A DNA stretch of 13,061 bases from Geobacter sp. (GCA_027346925.1 DAIERH010000045.1:1-13061), one strand, 5' to 3'; counted from the stretch's first letter, positions 1 through 6,236 are shown. Notes: generated by a model not told the origin, from the letters alone. Made by a program: numbers and translations.

Positions 1-78
1 CTGTAGCGATTCGTAGATGCCGCGATCGACGTCGGAGAGCTGGATAGCGGCGCGGTAGATGGTCGAGGGGAGTGCCAT
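1..78 (-). CDS. yaeQ: YaeQ family protein, N-terminal fragment
   Basis: This is the first 26 codons of a leftward gene that runs off the window edge. The start MALPSTIYRAAIQLSDVDRG matches the beginning I know for YaeQ proteins (typically MALxxTIYKAxxxxxDxDRxxY), a compact alpha/beta family of about 180 residues with a fold related to PD-(D/E)XK nucleases and no settled biochemical role. The ATG is preceded by an AAGGAAC Shine-Dalgarno stretch about 9 bases upstream, and a promoter candidate lies at 121-149. The reading frame is open to the edge. Only the N-terminus is visible, so the family call rests on this short match; the rest of the protein, including any active-site residues, is outside the window. 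Confidence 0.72.
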   Translation of the reverse strand, partial: MALPSTIYRAAIQLSDVDRGIYESLQ

Positions 79-120
79 GGGTGAAGTTCCTTCCGGGTGG
101 GATCGGGGACAGGGTCAGAC

Positions 121-149
121 ACCATACTGCATAAAACGCCCGACAGCAA
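121..149 (-). promoter_or_regulatory. Candidate sigma70-type promoter for the yaeQ-like gene
   Basis: Read on the minus strand there is a TTGCTG -35 box (144-149), a 17-base spacer and a TATGGT -10 box (121-126). Transcription would begin near 114, leaving a leader of about 35 bases before the ATG at 78. The spacing is ideal and the boxes are moderate matches. Confidence 0.4.
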
Positions 150-242
150 CCACCAGCGGAGCATTATTATTTCAGATCGCTTGACACGCCGCACACAATA
201 TTGTACGCCCAACAGTATATCTATCACGAGAATGGAACTCCC

Positions 243-1463
243 ATGACAGACAACGACGACCTGGAAAAGACAAACGAGGAAGAAGAAACCGAAGGCGAGA
301 GCTTTGCCGAGCTGTTCGCCCAGAGCCAAAAACAGGGCGGAGGCAGGCTGGAACCGGGCCAGAAGGTGACCGGGAGGGTGCTGAAGGTCGGCCCTGAATG
401 GGTCTTCATCGACACTGGCCAGAAGGGTGAAGGTATCGTGGACCGCAAGGAATTTCTCGACCTGGACGGCAACGTCACCGTCAGCGAGGGGGACACCATT
501 GCCGCCTATTTCCTCTCGTCCAGCCACGGAGAGATGCGCTTCACCGCCAGGGTCGGCGGCGGCGCGTCGGGCAGTTCCCAACTGGAAGAGGCCTGGCAGG
601 CGGGCGTCCCGGTGGAGGGCGTGGTAGAGAAGGAGATCAAGGGGGGGTATGAGATCAGGCTGGCCGGCTCGGCCCGCGCCTTCTGCCCCTTTTCCCAGAT
701 CGCGCTGCGCCGGGTGGATAACCCCGAATCGCTGATCGGCACACGCTTGGCGTTCCGCATCACCGACTACGCGGAAAAGGGGCGCAACATTGTCGTCTCC
801 CGTCGGGTCCTGCTGGAGGAGGAGCAGAGCAGGCTCAAGGAAGAGGCCCAGGCTGCCATAGCCGAAGGCCAGACGGTCAGCGGCACGGTCACCTCCCTGC
901 AACCGTTCGGCGCCTTCGTGGACATCGGCGGCCTGGAGGGGTTGATCCCCATCTCCGAGGTCGGCTGGGCCAGGATCAAGGAAGTGAGCGAAGTGTTGAG
1001 CGTGGGCCAGCAGGTAAAAGTGGTGATCAAGTCCATCGACCGGGAGAAGGAGCGCATCTCCCTGAGCCTCAAGGACACCCTGGCCGACCCCTGGGAACGG
1101 GTGGCCCAGGACTACCCCGAAGGGTCATTCCACAGCGGCAAAGTGGCGCGCCTGGCCCCATTCGGCGCCTTCGTCACCATGGGAGGCGTGGTGGACGGCC
1201 TGATCCACATCTCCAAGCTGGGGGCGGGCAAGCGGATCAGCCACCCCCGCGAGGTACTCAAGGAAGGCGACGCCGTAGAGGTAAAGGTGGAGAGCGTTGA
1301 CCGCGCCAACCACCGGATATCCCTAGCCCTGGCCGGTGCGGCCCGCGCCGCCCAGGAGGAAGAGGCGACCCTGGCCGAGTTTCGCCGTCAGGCAGGTGAG
1401 GCGCCCAAGGGAATGGGGACATTGGGGGACCTGCTGGCAAAGGCCCGAAATAAAAAACAGTAG
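243..1463 (+). CDS. Four-repeat S1 domain RNA-binding protein (RpsA-like)
   Basis: A 406-residue protein made almost entirely of OB-fold S1 RNA-binding repeats: about residues 39-103, 122-188, 210-277 and 294-364. Repeats 3 and 4 are the most canonical, with FGAFVDIGGLEGLIPISEV and FGAFVTMGGVVDGLIHISKL and the closing ISLSL/ISLAL strand; 1 and 2 are more diverged. The N-terminus (1-20) is highly acidic and the C-terminus is basic. Ribosomal protein S1 usually has four to six repeats and is longer, so this is more likely an S1-like paralogue acting on mRNA or ribosomes than the main S1. I chose the ATG at 243 because the acidic tail starts there; an upstream in-frame start at 201 would add 14 residues that look non-coding. 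The Shine-Dalgarno is weak (AATGGAA). The Imm27-like gene follows after 12 bases, so the two are probably co-transcribed. Confidence 0.88.
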   Translation: MTDNDDLEKTNEEEETEGESFAELFAQSQKQGGGRLEPGQKVTGRVLKVGPEWVFIDTGQKGEGIVDRKEFLDLDGNVTVSEGDTIAAYFLSSSHGEMRFTARVGGGASGSSQLEEAWQAGVPVEGVVEKEIKGGYEIRLAGSARAFCPFSQIALRRVDNPESLIGTRLAFRITDYAEKGRNIVVSRRVLLEEEQSRLKEEAQAAIAEGQTVSGTVTSLQPFGAFVDIGGLEGLIPISEVGWARIKEVSEVLSVGQQVKVVIKSIDREKERISLSLKDTLADPWERVAQDYPEGSFHSGKVARLAPFGAFVTMGGVVDGLIHISKLGAGKRISHPREVLKEGDAVEVKVESVDRANHRISLALAGAARAAQEEEATLAEFRRQAGEAPKGMGTLGDLLAKARNKKQ

Positions 1464-1475
1464 GAGAGGTATGTT

Positions 1476-1748
1476 ATGTTCGCAGATCTCAAACCTGATG
1501 AAAAGGAACTGGTCGGCATGTGGCTCGACCTGGGAATGAAGGTGTGCGGCGATGCGGTATGCGACCGAGTGATCTGGCTCACCTCCACACGCCTGGAAAA
1601 ACTTGCGGAAAATGGGGCGGAACTGGCGGAACTCTACCGTGACCCCAAGGATGGCCGCCTCTGGGAGCGGCTGCTCCCCTTCCCCGGCGGCCCCCCCACC
1701 CTGCGCTTCATCCCCCGGGAGGAAGCCGAGCGGAAATTCGACATCTGA
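1476..1748 (+). CDS. Imm27-like small protein
   Basis: A 90-residue soluble protein with no signal or membrane segment. From memory of the family it resembles the Imm27 (immunity protein 27) group: an N-terminal DExELVGxW segment, a central DAVCDRVIWL helix, the hallmark LYRDPKDGRLWE (about residues 54-65), then GGPPTL followed by a charged EEAERKF end. Imm27 was named by genome context as a predicted antitoxin for polymorphic or contact-dependent toxins; most members have no tested function. Here the partner is an S1 RNA-binding protein 12 bases upstream, not a toxin. The start is set by an AGGAGAGG Shine-Dalgarno at 1462-1469, which overlaps the upstream stop region; another ATG at 1471 is too close to that site. 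A bidirectional terminator follows at 1791. Confidence 0.7.
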   Translation: MFADLKPDEKELVGMWLDLGMKVCGDAVCDRVIWLTSTRLEKLAENGAELAELYRDPKDGRLWERLLPFPGGPPTLRFIPREEAERKFDI

Positions 1749-1790
1749 AAATATCCCCCCAAAAGCGTATTCCGCAGAGGATCGCAGAAG

Positions 1791-1812
1791 AAAGCCCGCT
1801 CAAGCGGGCTTT
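1791..1812. terminator. Bidirectional rho-independent terminator
   Basis: A perfect inverted repeat, AAAGCCCGCT / AGCGGGCTTT, sits between the convergent Imm27-like gene (ends 1748, +) and the small unknown gene (ends 1848, -). The A and T runs on both sides let it serve either strand. Its GCCCGC-GCGGGC core recurs in the terminator at 10426. Confidence 0.8.
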
Positions 1813-1847
1813 CATGCGTCAGGCACATATTGTTCTCACGCCATGTT

Positions 1848-2111
1848 CTATAGCAAGAACTGCTTGGCAATTATCTGCATGCCGCCGGTCTCCCTTTCCA
1901 CGGCAACCTGCCGTTCCTGGAGCGTCAACATGGCGTGCAGGTGCTTGCGGGCGTTCTTGCGGCTGCCGGCAATGGTCTCCGTCATCTTGCAGAGAATCCC
2001 GACCGGCAGCCCGGTCCGGTAGCCTTCAACGAGCCTTGCAATCTCCTCGCGGCGTTGCGTATCGCTCCATGTCTTGTACAGTGATGCCCCTAAATCGTGA
2101 CTGCTGAACAT
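1848..2111 (-). CDS. Small hypothetical protein, possibly helix-turn-helix
   Basis: An 87-residue protein of no family I recognise. The ATG at 2111 follows an AGGGGGG Shine-Dalgarno; the frame is open about 10 codons further upstream, but that part lies over the ribosome site. Residues about 20-70 (IARLVEGYRTGLPVGILCKM, then AGSRKNARKHLHAML) look like short amphipathic helices with a basic stretch, and the end is strand-like (QVAVERETGGMQII). This could be a winged-helix DNA-binding fold, but that is inference only. It lies 57 bases downstream of the GAF-domain gene on the same strand, so they may share a transcript; a small hairpin (2138-2151) sits between them. Leftward transcription would end at 1791-1812. 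Confidence 0.6.
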   Translation of the reverse strand: MFSSHDLGASLYKTWSDTQRREEIARLVEGYRTGLPVGILCKMTETIAGSRKNARKHLHAMLTLQERQVAVERETGGMQIIAKQFLL

Positions 2112-2168
2112 CCGCCCCCCTGGTTGATAGCGTAGTGGCACGCGATCGTGCTGAATATGCCCTGTCCG

Positions 2169-2675
2169 TCAGATAAAACATACGGCAACCTCGGCAATTT
2201 TACCGAGTGCGGCGAGCTGAATCGGGGAAAAATCATCCCCGGCCGAATCGCCGGACAAACCTTTTCTGGAAACCTGGATAACCCCCTTGATCTCGCCGCC
2301 ATGGGACAGGGGCGCGCTCATGATCTTTTGAATGGGCAGGGGAGATGATTCAGGGCCGAGCCGAAACTGTTCGAAAATGGATGCATGGGGCGTGGTGGAA
2401 AAGGAGTTGTCGAGAAATGCCCGCTTTTCCCGGATCGTCCTGGTCACCAGCGAGGTATGGGCGGAAAGGGGTAGCGTCCCTGCGTTTCTGAGCCGCAACG
2501 GCCAGAGAAAAGAAACGATTTCCCGCTCTCCATCGAATGCGAAGATCGCCACCTCCTCAGGGCTGACCCTGAACGCCTGGCCGATGGTTCTGACCATGGT
2601 TTCAAGCCGTTCCGTATCCATCGACAATGATGACAGCCGTGTATACAGACGGTTGCAAAACTCCGCCAGGTCCAT
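2169..2675 (-). CDS. GAF-domain sensor-like protein
   Basis: A 168-residue protein that is essentially one GAF domain: an N-terminal helix (MDLAEFCNRLYTRLSSLSMD), a helix with LETMVRTIGQAF, strands including EEVAIFAFDG, then TLPLSAHTSLVTRTIREKRAFLDNSF, MSAPLSHGGEIKGVIQVSRK and a closing helix LAALGKIAEVAVCF. GAF domains bind small ligands such as cyclic nucleotides, haem or other effectors. No effector domain is attached, so it would act through a partner. I start it at the ATG at 2675, which has GGGAG six bases upstream, rather than at the open frame reaching 2795, whose extra 40 residues look non-coding. The small unknown gene at 1848-2111 follows on the same strand. The ligand cannot be told from the sequence. 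Confidence 0.75.
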   Translation of the reverse strand: MDLAEFCNRLYTRLSSLSMDTERLETMVRTIGQAFRVSPEEVAIFAFDGEREIVSFLWPLRLRNAGTLPLSAHTSLVTRTIREKRAFLDNSFSTTPHASIFEQFRLGPESSPLPIQKIMSAPLSHGGEIKGVIQVSRKGLSGDSAGDDFSPIQLAALGKIAEVAVCFI

Positions 2676-2885
2676 TGGTGTCTCCCGTAAACGCAGTAAC
2701 CGGATTGAGTGTTCCCCGAGTGCATACTGTCGCCCAGCAGCAGGCTGTCCGTCAAGAGAAAACACCACCCATCTCTTCCCAAGCGGGGGAATCACCCCTC
2801 ATTAATGGAGAGCCGTGCATGCCGGTACGACCGCATATGCGGAACGCTCGCGGCAAAATTGTGCCCTCCATGCGCAGAATTTGGT

Positions 2886-2915
2886 TTGACAGTGTGCCGG
2901 CGGATGCCGTATACA
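2886..2915 (+). promoter_or_regulatory. Sigma70-type promoter for the DUF815 ATPase gene
   Basis: TTGACA (2886-2891), an 18-base spacer and TATACA (2910-2915) form a strong-looking promoter about 42 bases before the start codon at 2964. It lies in the 288-base divergent gap between the GAF gene and this gene. The rest of that gap (2676-2885) shows no further feature; I found no convincing leftward promoter for the GAF gene. Confidence 0.7.
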
Positions 2916-2963
2916 AGACGACCGGTCACGGACCGGCAATCAAAATCGTACGGAAAGAGAATC

Positions 2964-3857
2964 ATGATTAACCTGAAGCCAGAAGTTGTCGCCCAGCTCG
3001 AACGCGTGCTCGGCTCCGTTGAAATGCTGCTCCCCAAGGCCATCGCTCCCATCGACTGGTCCACCTGCCACGCCGCCAACTGGCGCCGCCACTCCTTTTC
3101 CGGTTACCTGGAACCGGTCAGGGTAACCGACACCACCTCCCTGAGTGAGTTGCTCGGCATCGACGAACAGAAGGAAATCATGATTCATAACACGCGCCAG
3201 TTCCTTTCCGGCCTGCCCGCCAACAATGCCCTGCTCTGGGGATCGCGTGGTTCCGGCAAATCGTCCCTGGTCAAGGCCCTGCTGAACGAGTTCGCCTCCA
3301 AGGGGTTGCGCTTCATTCAGGTTGAAAAGGAAGACCTGATCTATCTCTCCGAAATCTTCACCGCGGTCGAGAATCAGCCCTATCGCTTCATCCTGCTGTG
3401 CGACGACCTCACCTTTGAGGTAGGCGAACTCAGTTACAAGATGCTCAAGAGCGCCCTGGACGGCTCGGTCTATTCGGCCCCAGAAAACGTGCTGATCTAC
3501 GTGACCTCCAACCGCCGCCACCTGCTGCCCGAGTACGAATCCGACCACCTGGGCGGGAAATACGTCAGGGGCGAGCTTCAGCAAAGCGAAGCCATGGAGG
3601 AGAAGGTATCGCTCTCCGACCGGTTCGGCATCTGGGTTGCCTTCTACGCCTTCTCCCAGGACCGCTATATCGATGCCGTGCGGCTATGCATCTCACGAGA
3701 GGCGCGCCAGCGAAAGCTGGAAATCCCCTGGTCCCAGGAATTGGAACGCGAGGCCATCAAATGGTCCCACGACAAAAGCAAACGCTGTGGCCGCACCGCC
3801 TTCCAGTTCTCCAAGCACTGGGTGGGCCGCTACCTGCTGGCGACACACGGTATCTGA
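2964..3857 (+). CDS. DUF815-family AAA+ type ATPase
   Basis: A 297-residue protein with the layout of DUF815 P-loop ATPases: an N-terminal helical part (1-65) with the HSFSGYLEPV segment, a linker LLGIDEQKEIMIHNT, a Walker A GSRGSGKSS (residues 93-101), a Walker B FILLCDD (142-148), and a TSNRRH sensor-like strand (181-186), then LSDRFGIWVAFY and a C-terminal helical lid. The family is widespread and poorly studied; it is annotated as a predicted ATPase, and both nucleotide-binding motifs look intact here. The ATG at 2964 has AAAGAGA as a modest ribosome site and lies just downstream of a strong promoter; an open frame reaching back to 2709 crosses that promoter and is not coding. The gene appears monocistronic, with a terminator at 3937-3981. 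Its cellular substrate is unknown. Confidence 0.85.
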   Translation: MINLKPEVVAQLERVLGSVEMLLPKAIAPIDWSTCHAANWRRHSFSGYLEPVRVTDTTSLSELLGIDEQKEIMIHNTRQFLSGLPANNALLWGSRGSGKSSLVKALLNEFASKGLRFIQVEKEDLIYLSEIFTAVENQPYRFILLCDDLTFEVGELSYKMLKSALDGSVYSAPENVLIYVTSNRRHLLPEYESDHLGGKYVRGELQQSEAMEEKVSLSDRFGIWVAFYAFSQDRYIDAVRLCISREARQRKLEIPWSQELEREAIKWSHDKSKRCGRTAFQFSKHWVGRYLLATHGI

Positions 3858-3936
3858 CAGGGAGCCGGTTCGTCTCGCGGAGATGGCGGAAAACGCCCGA
3901 ACTAACCGCTGCCCCGAGCGCACATAACCGAACAAC

Positions 3937-3981
3937 AAAAAAGGGAAGCTGCCTTCGCAATGCGGGCAAGTTCCCTTTTTT
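3937..3981. terminator. Bidirectional rho-independent terminator
   Basis: AAAAAAGGGAA (3937-3947) pairs with TTCCCTTTTTT (3971-3981), and an inner TGCC/GGCA pair extends the stem. It separates the convergent DUF815 ATPase gene (+) and bactofilin gene (-) and can end both transcripts. Confidence 0.8.
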
Positions 3982-4005
3982 CTTCCCGATGTTTCCCAGC
4001 CCCCT

Positions 4006-4386
4006 TCATGTGCTCTCGCTGGCGGCCTCTTCCCCCTTGTAGGGAATCTCCTTCGTGCGTTGCATGGTCGATCTGCCGTCGAATTTTCCGCCATCGGCAA
4101 TACTGAGGCGCGCCGAGAATATATCGCCGCACACGTCGCCAGTGCGCTGGATATCAACCCCTTCGGCGGCGCGGATATTTCCGACGATCCGACCGCCGAC
4201 GATCATCTGCCGGACCGTGGCATCGCCGGTCACGACCCCTTTTTCACCGATGATAACGCAGTCGGCGGTCACGCTCCCCTCCACGCCGCCGTCGATCCTG
4301 ACCGTTCCCTTGGATGTGATTTCGCCGCGTATGGCCGATTCAGGCCCGATGATTATCTCAAGGTTTGGCTGTTTGCTGAAAAACAT
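4006..4386 (-). CDS. Bactofilin family cytoskeletal protein
   Basis: A 126-residue protein with the bactofilin (polymer-forming, DUF583) core: repeated short beta-turns such as IRGEITSKGTVRIDGGVEGSV, IIGEKGVVTGDATV, MIVGGRIVGNI and GDVCGDIFSA that build a right-handed beta-helix. The flanking tails are short and disordered, as usual; the N-terminus MFFSKQPNLEIIIGPES is typical. Bactofilins self-assemble without nucleotide into filaments, often at the inner membrane, and organise envelope enzymes. The M23 peptidase gene lies 65 bases upstream on the same strand, matching the bactofilin/M23 pairing tied to cell shape in Helicobacter and other bacteria. GGGGAG lies about 10 bases before the ATG. 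I see no separate promoter, so it is probably transcribed from the promoter upstream of the peptidase. Confidence 0.92.
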   Translation of the reverse strand: MFFSKQPNLEIIIGPESAIRGEITSKGTVRIDGGVEGSVTADCVIIGEKGVVTGDATVRQMIVGGRIVGNIRAAEGVDIQRTGDVCGDIFSARLSIADGGKFDGRSTMQRTKEIPYKGEEAASEST

Positions 4387-4451
4387 CCGTTTAATCTCCC
4401 CGTTCCCACGTGTTATTTCCTCTTACAAGGGTCTTTCCGGCACTAAACACC

Positions 4452-5321
4452 TCAACTGTTATCCGCACCCCCCGCGAGCACCTTTGCCCGCTCTCCCATA
4501 AAAGAGGTGGGGTTGACGTAATATCCCCCCTTCCACACTTCATAGTGGACGTGCGGTCCGGTGGCGTTTCCTGTCGCGCCGGTGGCGGCGATCACCTGGC
4601 CGCGATGTACGGTCTGGCCAGCCCTCACGTCGATCCGGCTGTTATGGGCATACACCGTGCTGAAACCATGCCCGTGCTCGATGACCACGACCTTGCCGTT
4701 CCCCTTGCTCCAATCGGCAAAGCTGACGATACCGTCCGCCGTGGCATGCACCGGTGTTCCGGCCGGCGCCGAAAGATCGACGCCGGTGTGAAATTGCTTC
4801 ATCCCGGTCTGGGGATGCACGCGCATGCCGAAACCGGAACTGAACTTCCCCTCCACTGGCCATCCCTGGGGAGTGGCACGATAGATGTTCTGCTCCTTTG
4901 CCAGGTAGTTCTTGATCTCCGATACCGACTTCATCGACTCACTGATCTGGCGTTTCAGCTCCTCCACATCGATCGAACCATCGCTCTCCCCCTGTTTAAC
5001 GGCATCAAGAACCTTCTTTTTCGAACCCAGGGAGAAGAGCCTCTTGAACTCCAGCTCCGACTGTTTCAGGGAACGGATGGTCGTTTGCATCGATTGAAAC
5101 TGGCTGTTCATATAGGCGTATTTTTGCTTCATCACGTAATAATCGAAGGCCTGAACAGTAAGAGAAAGGGTATAGACCATGCCGACACAGACAAAGACGA
5201 GCAACAATCCGAACACGGCGGAGGGTATTTTGATGCTCAGCGAAGCGGAACGGGAGTGGGGGACCAGCATGATGGTGATGGGAGTGAAAAGCCTTTTCAG
5301 CAATGGTCGGAGCTTATGCAT
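4452..5321 (-). CDS. Membrane-anchored M23 (LytM) peptidase
   Basis: A 289-residue envelope peptidase. A basic N-terminus (1-33) leads into one membrane segment (about 35-57), then a periplasmic helical or coiled-coil part (60-145), then an M23 domain from about 155. The zinc site is complete: HTGVD (His178, Asp182) and GPHVHYE (His257, His259), with a catalytic-type His in VYAHNS (226). Such enzymes cut peptide cross-links of murein or activate amidases; the full site suggests an active enzyme rather than a degenerate LytM regulator. The start follows a perfect AGGAGG four bases upstream. A sigma70-type promoter lies at 5384-5413. The bactofilin gene follows 65 bases downstream, suggesting that the filament positions this peptidase to shape the cell; that is inference from similar pairs elsewhere. 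Confidence 0.93.
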   Translation of the reverse strand: MHKLRPLLKRLFTPITIMLVPHSRSASLSIKIPSAVFGLLLVFVCVGMVYTLSLTVQAFDYYVMKQKYAYMNSQFQSMQTTIRSLKQSELEFKRLFSLGSKKKVLDAVKQGESDGSIDVEELKRQISESMKSVSEIKNYLAKEQNIYRATPQGWPVEGKFSSGFGMRVHPQTGMKQFHTGVDLSAPAGTPVHATADGIVSFADWSKGNGKVVVIEHGHGFSTVYAHNSRIDVRAGQTVHRGQVIAATGATGNATGPHVHYEVWKGGYYVNPTSFMGERAKVLAGGADNS

Positions 5322-5383
5322 TCAGCCTCCTGTATCAAACGGAATCCATTCCAGAAAAGGTGTTCAACAGCACGAATTTTGTC

Positions 5384-5413
5384 TCTATAACACGTTTATG
5401 TATACCATTTCAA
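5384..5413 (-). promoter_or_regulatory. Sigma70-type promoter for the M23-bactofilin operon
   Basis: On the minus strand, TTGAAA (5408-5413) is followed by an 18-base spacer and TATAGA (5384-5389). Transcription would start near 5377, giving a leader of about 55 bases before the peptidase ATG at 5321. Confidence 0.6.
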
Positions 5414-5667
5414 AGATTAATTTGGCGGACCGAACAAAACTGTTCTTACCCCGCAGCCTTTTGCGATATTTTATGAGCCTGCATGAAGGGGAGAATCAGC
5501 CCGGAAAGGGCTTGGAATGCACGGAAACGCTGCCGTAATGCCGTGGAGATTGCCCTGTTGCAGCGGCCCGGCCGCCTATCACCACGGCCGCCCCGGAACA
5601 ACGTGGGGCGCAATTCCATTGGTGGCCGCCACAGCACGCCCCGTAAGGCTTGGCGGTTGTCGGCCGG

Positions 5668-5696
5668 TTGCAGATTCCTGCCGGAAGCGGTATTAT
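5668..5696 (+). promoter_or_regulatory. Sigma70-type promoter of a small transcript
   Basis: TTGCAG (5668-5673), a 17-base spacer and TATTAT (5691-5696). No ordinary gene follows before the terminator at 5850, so it points to a short independent transcript starting near 5703. The stretch 5414-5667 to its left shows nothing I can name. Confidence 0.55.
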
Positions 5697-5723
5697 AAAG
5701 GTGAAAGGAAGGTGAGATAATTC

Positions 5724-5804
5724 GTGGAGCCGCAACCACGGAAGATGATACATAGAGTAATCATCGGCTGGGGGAAGGATCCGTACCGGGAGGTCAACGG
5801 ATGA
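5724..5804 (+). CDS. Candidate 26-residue micro-ORF in the small transcript
   Basis: A GTG start, with GGTGAG seven bases upstream, opens a 26-codon frame reading (M)EPQPRKMIHRVIIGWGKD and ending in PYREVNG, closed by TGA at 5802-5804. An internal ATG at 5745 would give 19 residues. I recognise no family. The stop overlaps by four bases (ATGA) the ATG at 5801 of an eight-codon frame, MSGYMLKI, which has a strong GGGAGG seven bases upstream; that SD lies inside a hairpin. Own promoter, ribosome sites and terminator support translation, but frames this short arise often by chance. Confidence 0.25.
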   Translation: MEPQPRKMIHRVIIGWGKDPYREVNG

Positions 5805-5849
5805 GCGGTTACATGCTAAAAATCTGACAACCGAGGTTAAAAGAGGTAG

Positions 5850-5874
5850 GCCGACGCAGAGACGTCGGCTTTTT
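5850..5874 (+). terminator. Rho-independent terminator of the small transcript
   Basis: GCCGACG (5850-5856), loop CAGAGA, CGTCGGC (5863-5869), then TTTTT (5870-5874). It is a perfect seven-pair GC-rich stem with a U tract on the plus strand, with no ordinary gene in front of it on that strand. The stretch 5875-5980 that follows shows no feature. Confidence 0.8.
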
Positions 5875-5980
5875 ATCGTCCGCAGATCAGACTCTGCCTT
5901 TTAAAACTCCATCTCCACGGAAGTATCGTGTAGCGGCAGGACTCTACTCAACTGGTGCGATTTTTCAGCCCACCTGAAGT

Positions 5981-6008
5981 CGAAAAGCCTGCTTGGGCAG
6001 GCTTTTCG
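5981..6008. terminator. Bidirectional terminator after cold-shock gene 1
   Basis: A perfect 12-pair inverted repeat, CGAAAAGCCTGC / GCAGGCTTTTCG, with loop TTGG. It lies 25 bases beyond the stop of the leftward cold-shock gene. The T run is inside the right arm, so it can work from either side. Confidence 0.75.
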
Positions 6009-6032
6009 CATGGGTCCGTGACGTGCATGAAT

Positions 6033-6236
6033 CTAGACTTTCTGCACGTTTTCCGCTTGAAGCCCCTTTGGCCCCTTGACTACGTTGAAAGAGACCTTAT
6101 CGCCCTCGCCCAGCGTCTTGAAGCCTTCTCCGACGATGGCGGAAAAATGGACGAATACGTCCCCGCTGCCGTCATCCTGCTCGATGAACCCGAACCCCTT
6201 GCTTTCGTTGAACCACTTGACCGTTCCTGTTGCCAT
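6033..6236 (-). CDS. Cold-shock protein 1 (CspA family)
   Basis: A 67-residue cold-shock domain protein, the usual length for the family. The five-stranded OB fold is shown by GTVKWFN (4-10), RNP1 KGFGFIEQ (13-20) and RNP2 DVFVHF (26-31), ending in VVKGPKGLQAENVQKV. These proteins bind single-stranded RNA and DNA through the aromatic RNP residues and keep mRNA unfolded; some are cold induced and some are constitutive. I start at the ATG at 6236, preceded by AAGGAGAA; the 14 residues open upstream lie over the ribosome site. The leader contains a triple CTTCAGG/CCTGAAG repeat that can fold two ways. The protein is closely similar to cold-shock protein 2 at 10181. Confidence 0.95.
   Translation of the reverse strand: MATGTVKWFNESKGFGFIEQDDGSGDVFVHFSAIVGEGFKTLGEGDKVSFNVVKGPKGLQAENVQKV

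Larger units (their letters stand above)
5703..5874 (+). ncRNA. Candidate structured small RNA or micro-ORF mRNA
   Basis: A stretch of about 172 bases bounded by a good promoter and a strong rho-independent terminator. It can fold into successive hairpins: CGTGG/CCACG (5723-5740), GATGAT/ATCATC (5744-5765), ATCCGTACC with a GGGA tetraloop (5779-5802), CGGTT/AACCG (5806-5833) and the terminator stem. It carries seven GGA triplets, one in the GGGA loop, which recalls CsrA-binding RNAs such as RsmY, although it has far fewer than CsrB. It does not fit 6S RNA (its ends are not complementary), SRP RNA, or the riboswitch cores I know. It also contains two tiny overlapping reading frames (5724-5804 and 5801-5827), so it may be coding. 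The neighbours are the divergent M23 operon and the convergent cold-shock gene. Confidence 0.45.

Noticed and set aside
181..186. Perfect TTGACA before the S1-repeat gene
   Set aside because: No -10 box lies at 15-19 bases; the nearest, TATTGT, is only 12 bases away and TATATC is about 29 away. The palindrome ACAATATTGT at 195-204 is short and AT-rich, so I did not call a promoter or operator.
2138..2151. GCACG-CGAT-CGTGC hairpin between the GAF gene and the small unknown gene
   Set aside because: Only five pairs and no U tract; not a terminator, and too short to call an operator.
2709..2963. N-terminal extension of the DUF815 ATPase frame
   Set aside because: It crosses the promoter at 2886-2915, its residues look non-coding, and the family's usual start is at 2964.
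4410..5390. 326-codon open frame opposite the M23 peptidase
   Set aside because: It is an antisense shadow of a well-recognised gene, with no recognisable protein motifs or ribosome site.
5446..5739. 97-codon leftward frame in the 5.4-5.7 kb gap
   Set aside because: It has no ribosome site or recognisable domain, is rich in Arg, Pro and Ala as chance GC-rich frames are, and runs over the small-transcript promoter.
5703..5874. 6S RNA, SRP RNA or a c-di-GMP (GEMM) riboswitch
   Set aside because: The ends are not complementary as in 6S, the SRP tetraloop region is absent, and the GEMM core GACGCAAAGCC is not found here or elsewhere in the window by eye.
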